Assembly: GCA_034440635.1 (NCBI GenBank)
Contig: JAOTON010000320.1
Coordinates: forward strand, 213,910 to 277,909
DNA length: 64,000 nucleotides
Origin: Lepas anatifera
Taxonomy: Eukaryota; Arthropoda; Thecostraca; Lepadidae
Reading direction: 5' to 3'
Part shown: one piece after another, positions 57,746-64,000 of the stretch
How the letters are laid out: every line of letters starts with the position of its first letter
Position numbering within the stretch: the stretch's first letter is position 1
Position numbers and translations under genes: made by a program
The notes under the pieces: model-generated
Told to the model about the DNA's origin: nothing
The model's database searches: none
The model's input: only the letters and a program-made list of their open reading frames with translations

Positions 57746-58583
57746 ATGTGCTGATACTTTATAGACACCTCATCTTATTGAGAACCCTGTCATATTCAGA
57801 ACACTGACAATTGGCACTCGCCTGGATATGTACTACACAAATATTTTAGGTCCACCTTGCAAGACAATGTGTCACTGTAGACATCATGTGCATATGAACA
57901 GAGTGAACCAGGGAGTCCATGGCGCCCTAATCCTCAAAGTTGGTAATATTAGCCCTACGATGTTACAGGGAATAGACGACTTTCCTGTAATTATAAAAGG
58001 AACAATTAATGGACAAAATCCTTGAAAATCAGGAAAACTAATTTTTTGTTCACCTCAATTTACTTAAAGCAAATATATGACCTATTGACTAACTATGCTG
58101 GGTTAACCCAAGCATCACATGTGATCATGAACCTGACAGCTTCTGGCAGCTTGCAACACATAGGGTTGCATGGCCACACTATTTGGTGGCAGCTTTCACA
58201 TGACAAACACTACCAGATAAAGTGTAGTTCATGCTAAAAAACAGGGTAGTCAGCTATTTTACTTTGAACTTTAAAATGATCGGCTTTAAAATGGCTTTAT
58301 GATTGTGTTTTCACCCTTGCATTGACTATTTTAACCTTTCATTGACGTGCATTCATGACACCTCACATTGTTGAGGATGATGTGAATATATGGAACTGAA
58401 TTGAGCTTGCAGAATTGCATACAAAGAGCTTTGAGTGGAATTAAATATGCCAACTATGTTTTATCACCACTCTCTCCAAAGCTGCTATCTCAGTTAAAAA
58501 CAGCCCATTTTAAAAGTTGGAAAATCCCTTTAACTGGAAAGTCACTTCAAAATACAACTTGGCCCTCCACTATTCCAGATATT
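57746..58583. other. Non-coding interior
   Basis: No gene recognised. A TTAACCTTTCATTGACGTGC at 58332 faintly resembles a B terminus without its palindrome. Confidence 0.3.
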
Positions 58584-60010
58584 CTTGCACATTGGCAGAA
58601 AGTAGGTACGTGTAGATATCCATGGCGGGTCAAGAGTTGAAAAAGATATAAGAAATATCATTAATTTTTGGTGACTACTAATTGGAGCCAAAAATTTTGT
58701 CAAGCTTAAGAGCATCCAACACCATACAATAAAGCAAAATTCAAGAAGTCAAAGCTAAACTCAATAATATATGAAGGTGACATGAGCATGGAATACATAG
58801 TAGTCAGCTAACTGATATTAAAACTGAGTAGAACGTTTCTGGCCATATTAATATTTTTAAGAAAAAATATATAGTTTGCCACACCACCATATTTAGGGGC
58901 ATCTCCAGGCCAGTTTTCAGAAGGTTGCAGCTTTTAACAATATCTTGTTGGGGCAGCCTCAGGGAATACCTATTGGCTTGGGGCAGCTTTTGCCCATCAT
59001 TGGGGCAAGAAAGGAAAGCTTGGGCCAGAAAGTGACACTTAGGGCAGCACGAGGCGGACATAGCAGCACCAAAAATACATTTATAAAGGAAATTGTTGTT
59101 TTTTAGTGGTCCTGCTACGGTATAAGCGCAAGATATATTCCCCAGCGGAAAGAAAAGCCTTCTCCGCAACCAAATGTAGACCCTGATTGATACTTAACAA
59201 TACCTTAGGTTACATTAGGTGTGCTGGTACAAGTCTTTATAAGGCAAGCCTTGTCGCCCATGTGCCTGCCTTGCTCACAAAAAAACCTATGGCAAAAAGT
59301 AGGTGTGCGTACACATTAATGGCAGCTCAAGAGTTGAAAAGATACAAGAATAGCATTAATTGTGTATGGCTACCAATTGGAGCCAAGTATTTTCTTGTTT
59401 AAGCTTAAGAGCATACAGCAGCAAATAATAAAGCAAAATTAAAAAAGTCAAAGCTATACCTACTCAATAATCTATGAAGCCGACATGAGCACGGAATATA
59501 TTTTAGTCGCCTAACTGATTCAAAACTGAATAGAATGTTGCTGTCCATATTAATACCTTTAAGGAGAAATGTATAGAGTTTGCCACACCACCACATTTAG
59601 GGACATTTCCAGGCCAGTTTCCAGAAGGCGGTAGCTTTTACCAAGATCTTGTTGGGGCAGCCTCAGGGAAGACCTATTAGTTTGGGGCAGCTTTTGTCCA
59701 TCATTGGGGCAAGAAAGGAAACCTTGGGCAGAAAGTGACACTTAAGGCAGCACTGACACAGAGGCGGACATAGCAGCACCAAAAGAACACATTTATAAAG
59801 AAATTATTATTAGTATTTTTTAATGGTCTTGCTACAGTATATAGGCAAAATATATGCCACAGTGAAAAGAAAAATCTGCCCCCACCAGATGCATGCTCTG
59901 ATTGACACTTTACATTACCTTAGGTTACCTAAGGTTGAGGTGTACTGGTACGGATCTTTATAAGGAAAGCCATGTCACCCATGTTCCTGCCTTGCACACA
60001 AAAAACACCT
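58584..60010 (+). repeat. Tandem duplication, ~700-bp period, two copies
   Basis: Copy 1 is about 58584-59290 and copy 2 about 59291-60010. Shared landmarks: AAGAGTTGAAAA (58631, 59331), CCACACCACCA (58879, 59583), TTGTTGGGGCAGCCTCAGGGA (split by eye across 58946 and 59650) and CCTTAGGTTAC (59202, 59919). Diverged by substitutions and small indels. No coding region. Confidence 0.7.
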
Positions 60011-60560
60011 GCCAACATGATTCTTAACATCGAAGCATGACATTTTCATTCTGCTCCTACACCGCATCCAAAATTGCAGTAAACGCCTGTAAATAGATGT
60101 AATCAGATATTGATAAAAACCAAGATACCTTTGATAAAACTGACTCTATGCGTGTGTTTAACCACGGCCCTAAAAAACATCCAATGTAAGCGACTTGTAC
60201 GAAGCTGGACATACTCCAAGCGATCGAAAAAACCAACCAATCACTGATCAGCATAGCGAGAAAGCCGAATGCTGATTGGTCCATTTGGAGAAATGTCAAA
60301 CGCAAGCCGCGAAAGAACCTTTAAAAGCAGGATGCTTCCTGACAAAATGTGGCATTACTCATAGAAGAAATTTGTGTACCAAGCACAATAATGCTGCGCC
60401 ATGTTTGTAAAAAAGCGTCATGCTTGCTCCCAAAGGTATAAGCCACTAACTGCTGCCAAATCTTGTAAGAAATTCTCTATCAAAGAAGAAAACTCGGCTT
60501 GTTCGAAGGAGACCAATGGCGGGCAAAGGCGAATTCAAATCTCATTGCGAAAACGTAGAA
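60011..60560. other. Right interior of the 17.1-kb insert
   Basis: An open frame at 60401-60649 (+) is short, basic and without recognised motif. Otherwise nothing identified. Confidence 0.3.
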
Positions 60561-61115
60561 TTCGGCAAGTCAGGATAAAAGGGTTTATCCTGACATGCTC
60601 CGATGTCAGAATAAACTCGGATCTGGACTTTTCGCATCAAATAACATAGGGTTAAATTTATACTGATTTTTTGGTTATGATAAATTGAAATTCATTGATT
60701 TGGCGCTTATCCTGACCAAATGTCAGGATAAGCGGAGAAACTAAAAGCCATTTTTCCTATGTATTTCCAATGGAGAGGTCATGCCTCGTACCTGACCTTA
60801 GGTCATCGATATCAAAAATACCGGAACATATTTTAGAGAACTCGGTGGGGCCATTATGTGATATGAGTTTCAATCGGATAAGTTCACCCTGCTCCGACTT
60901 ATGCTATCTTAAACTTTTTTTGAGGTCGGGTCACTTGACCTGTAATGGTGACCTGACCTGAGATGACCTAACCTTAAAATTTTCACAGAAGTTGTAAAAA
61001 TGATGAGGGAAAAGGTATACCAAGTACGGCGGCGCTACGCGCCGCCGTTTTTCTGCTGTCTCCGAAAAACCCGACGGGGGGCGGGTACCCGCCCCCCCGT
61101 CAATGCGCGTGTTAA

Positions 61116-61474
61116 AGAGGGTGTTCAGGTGTAGCTGATGTGAAACAAGTTTACACACTGCACCATTTTAACTCGCCAGCCGCTGCCTTCACCATTCAAA
61201 GTTTGTATTGTCATCTTTTAGAGCCCGAAACTGCCATTGGTTTCCCCTCCCCCACAGCCTACCGGCCGGAACCAGCCTCTATGGTCCGGGCTACCTTGTA
61301 AAGAAACATCCATGCCTGCTGTGCCACACAAAATCAGACTTTCCATGTATAGACATTTGACTGTTTATATAGACTGTGACCAGGCGCCCGACATGCTTAC
61401 TCAGCATGGGCAGATGATGGCGCCTCCGTTGATCCAGTGGGAGGGGGAGGGGATGTCCGACCACCTCGTTCTCT
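61116..61474. other. Spacer between B7 and B8
   Basis: Nothing recognised. Confidence 0.3.
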
Positions 61475-62323
61475 TTAACACGCGCATTGACGGGGGTCTG
61501 AGCCACCTTCGCATTGACGGAGGGGCGCGTACCCGCCCCTCCCCTAAGATCTCAAGAACCACGGTAGGTAGCGAAAAACGGTAAACGGCGTTGGGCTGCC
61601 TATCCACTTCTCCATCGAAAACATTTGAACCATTTTTTGTCAGGTCACATTTAAGGTCACGAGAGGTCAAAACATGCCGTCATAGGGATAGCATGTAAAT
61701 TCAGTTTTTCGGTCATTGCATCTGAACAAGTAAAGATAGAGCAAAACGACTTAAGCTATATGACTCCTCTCATCAAGCCGAATCGAATGATATATAACTT
61801 TACCTTGCTAGGTCAAATCAAGGATTTGACCTGACCTGAGATCAGGTCAGCGTCAAATTATTTAAAATGCATATCATTAGAACTGCAAAGCCCAGGCGAG
61901 TCTAATGCAGCTAAAATAAATGCTCTGTCACCATTTGTTACTCAGTTATTCCGTAAAAACCATTTTTCCCATGTATTTCCAATGGAGAGGTCATGCCTCG
62001 TACCTGACCTTAGGTCATCGATATCACAAATACCGGAACATATTTTAGAGAATTCGGTGGGGCCATTATGTGATATGAGTTTCAATCGGATAAGTTCACC
62101 CTGCTCCGACTTATGCTATCTTAAACTTTTTTTGAGGTCGGGTCACTTGACCTGTACTGGTGACCTGACCTGAGATGACCTAACCTTAAAATGTTCACAG
62201 AAGTTGTAAAAATGATGAGGGAAAAGGTATGCCAAGTACGGCGGCGCTACGCGCCGCCGTTTTTCTGCTACCTCCGAAAAACCCGAGGGGGCGGGTACCC
62301 GCCCCCGTCAATGCGCGTGTTAA
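61475..62323 (-). mobile_element. B8: complete B-family element
   Basis: 849 bp, TTAACACGCGCATTGACGG to CAATGCGCGTGTTAA, with both GTACCC-type palindromes and an intact hairpin (GGCGGCGC/GCGCCGCC around TAC). Half-site-rich interior. Its right flank begins ATCCGCCCCTG, which looks like a hAT terminus, so B8 may sit just inside a hAT-type MITE. Confidence 0.85.
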
Positions 62324-63153
62324 ATCCGCCCCTGATCCTGGCAAGACTTTACGGTGTCCTGATGGCACTTTGGCATTAACCTCAACAATGCTCAGACATC
62401 CCACCGGCGCCCCAGACTGATGGTTCGGATACACACAATTTTTGGTCGCATCAGATAATGAGATATCAACGGATCTGAGTTATAAGATGAACTCAAATCA
62501 GCGACGCATGTATAAAAACGTGTACACGCCAATTTGAAGCAGTTTTTCAGTATGCTTGATTCATTGTCCGCTGCCCTTGGGCGTCAGCTGCTGCGGGCAA
62601 GGCGACTCTGGAGGTGGGATTCCCGCGCGGCGATCATGTAACGCTCAGAGTGAGTGCGCTTGGGTCACGCAACGTCAAGTCCTTCGTCACGATACAAATG
62701 ACAATCAACTAGAATGTGTCAAACTATATTTGCTTGTCAATGTGTTTGCTGATAGCTTAAATGCGACCTCATCAATGCTGGGTACTGCTAAGAGAGTGTT
62801 TTTACCTCTGACCCGCGGCATGCCTTGTCGCTTCTACCCTGTTTTGCCGTCGAGAAGCGGCACCCCGCTCAAGGCCACCGGAGGCCAGTGACTCAGCTGG
62901 TTGACCTACTTTCTGGATAGCGAGGTGGGAATCCGAGGGGGTAATAAGCTGCGAGCGTTAGCGTTACACTGAGCTCCTTTTTCTTTGCACTTTCTTTGAT
63001 AGATTGGAAGGCAAATCTCACACTAAAATTTGTAGAATTTGCACATTTATGTGTAAGAGAGTCCAGAGTGCAACGCTATACGAATGAACAATAGCGTATG
63101 CAAGGGAGGGGGCTAGGGGGCTCAGGCCTCCCGCCATGTCCGAGTGCCTGTAG
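62324..63153. other. Spacer between B8 and B9
   Basis: Holds an open frame 62556-62891 (+, 111 codons) with no recognised domain. Composition is mixed and there is no other sign of a gene. Confidence 0.3.
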
Positions 63154-64000
63154 TTAACACGCGCATTGACGGGGGGCGGGTACCCGCCCCCTCGGGTTTT
63201 TCGGAGATAGCAGAAAAACGGCGGCGCGTAGCGCCGCCGTACTTGGTATACCTTTTCCCTCATCATTTTTACACCTTCTGTAAAAATTTTAAGGTTAGGT
63301 CATCTCAGGTCAGGTCACCATTACAGGTCAAGTGACCCGACCTCAAAAAAGTTTAAGATAGCATAAGTCGGAGCAGGGTGAACTTATCCGATTGAAACTC
63401 ATATCACATAATGGCCCCACCGAGTTCTCTAAAATATGTTCCGGTATTTTTTGATATCGATGACCTAAGGTCAGGTACGAGGCATGACCTCTCCATTGGA
63501 AATACATGGGAAAAATGTTTTTTACGGAATAAATCAGTAACGGATGGTGATAGAGCATTTATTTTAGCTGCATTAGACTCACCTGGGCTTTGCGGTTCTA
63601 ATGATATGCATTTTATATAATTTGACCCTGACCTGACCTCAGGTCAGGTCAAATCCTTGATTTGACCTAGCAAGGTCAAATTATATATCATTCGATTTGG
63701 CTTGCTAAGAGGATTCATATAGTTCAAGTCGTTTTGCTCTATCTTTACTTGTTCAGATTTAATGGCCGAAAAACTGAATTTACATGTTATCCCTATGACG
63801 GGCATGTTTTGACCTCTCGTGACCTTAAATGTGACCTGACAAAAAAATGGTTCAAATGTTTTCGATGGAGAAGTGGATGGGCAGCCCAACACCGTTTACC
63901 GTTTTTCGCTACCTACCGTGGTTCTCGAGATCTTAGGGGGCGGGTACCCGCCCCCCGTCAATGCGAAGGTGGCTCAGACCCCCGTCAATGCGCGTGTTAA
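63154..64000 (+). mobile_element. B9: complete B-family element ending at the window edge
   Basis: 847 bp. Left end TTAACACGCGCATTGACGG with GCGGGTACCCGC; right end the doubled unit with GCGAAGGTGGCTC and CAATGCGCGTGTTAA, the last base being 64000. Nearly identical to B8 in reverse, suggesting recent activity of the family. Confidence 0.85.

Larger units (their letters stand above)
43647..60740. mobile_element. 17.1-kb insert with TTATCCTGACA inverted motifs at both ends
   Basis: Left end: TTTCCGCTTAGCCTGACA at 43661-43678, then TATCCTGACA...TCAGGATAA at about 43726-43752. Right end, reverse-complemented: TTTCTCCGCTTATCCTGACA with further TCAGGATAA/TTTATCCTGACA pairs at 60571-60600 and 60710-60730. 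The two ends are inverted relative to each other. Contents: a small MITE, minisatellites, a C element, three LINE fragments and a USP-like pseudogene. No transposase recognised. Superfamily unassigned. Confidence 0.6.
43164..61115 (-). mobile_element. B6/B7: one B element split by a 17.1-kb insertion
   Basis: The left part 43164-43646 (TTAACACGCGCATTGACGG to TTATTCCGTAAAAAC) and right part 60741-61115 (TAAAAGCCATTTTTCC to CAATGCGCGTGTTAA) are complementary pieces of the B consensus, which reads CCGTAAAAACCATTTTTCC. Together they make about 850 bp, the full length of B. Candidate target duplication: GTAAAAAC (43639-43646) against CTAAAAGC (60741-60748), two differences. Confidence 0.8.

Noticed and set aside
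62324..62335. hAT element ending ATCCGCCCCTG beside B8
   Set aside because: No partner terminus or duplicate of ATCCTGGC within the window.
62556..62891. 111-codon frame between B8 and B9
   Set aside because: No domain, no splice or start signals, composition not clearly coding.
63734..64000. Recurrent 60-125-codon open frames inside A, B and C elements
   Set aside because: The same frames recur, broken differently, in many copies and follow the repeat. They contain no domain, and the sequence constraint looks like half-sites rather than codons.

Overview
The window is repeat-dominated nuclear DNA from an animal, most likely an arthropod. Support: non-LTR retrotransposon fragments with RNase H and CCHC-type tails, hAT-like elements with 8-bp target duplications, interspersed TTAGG-like motifs, one apparent spliced coding exon with GC-rich codons, and a decayed retrocopy of a metazoan ubiquitin-specific protease. 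There is no bacterial-style gene organisation, and no rRNA or CRISPR was seen. The species cannot be named from the sequence.

The dominant content is a superfamily of 0.85-1.2 kb non-autonomous DNA elements (families A, B, C and D here, plus broken relatives). They are bounded by TTAA (once TTAG) target duplications, carry GC-rich palindromes at both ends and are packed with the nuclear-receptor half-site AGGTCA/TGACCT. One end has a single terminal unit; the other carries an extra, roughly 30-bp copy joined through a GCCACCTTCGC-like linker. By convention here, + orientation puts the single-unit end on the left. The elements insert into each other: 175-3604 is a nest of four (B1 > B2 > B3 + C4) and 28649-30715 is one A element inside another, with the host TTAA visible on both sides.

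Layout: 1-3604 nested B/C cluster; 3605-7714 AT-rich DNA with a receptor-like terminal exon (3933-4202), a dispersed repeat and an 88-nt hairpin; 7723-20315 a 12.6-kb hAT-like element (8-bp duplication CATTTAAC) containing A1, A2, D1 and large 21-bp GGGGCCCG minisatellites; 20324-21229 a tRNA-like sequence; 21230-30715 a dense A/B/C array; 31241-36957 a second hAT-like element (duplication CTATGTAC) containing an A element that was itself hit by a LINE; 37327-42065 further B/C elements and a 281-bp hAT MITE; 43164-61115 one B element split by a 17.1-kb insert.

That 17.1-kb insert has TTATCCTGACA-type inverted motifs at both ends. Inside are a second GGGCCC-rich minisatellite, three LINE fragments, a C element, a USP37-like pseudogene interrupted by a LINE, and tandem duplications. 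The window closes with B8 and B9, the last base being the final A of a TTAA. No intact transposase gene was found, so all DNA elements here look non-autonomous and would depend on enzymes encoded elsewhere.
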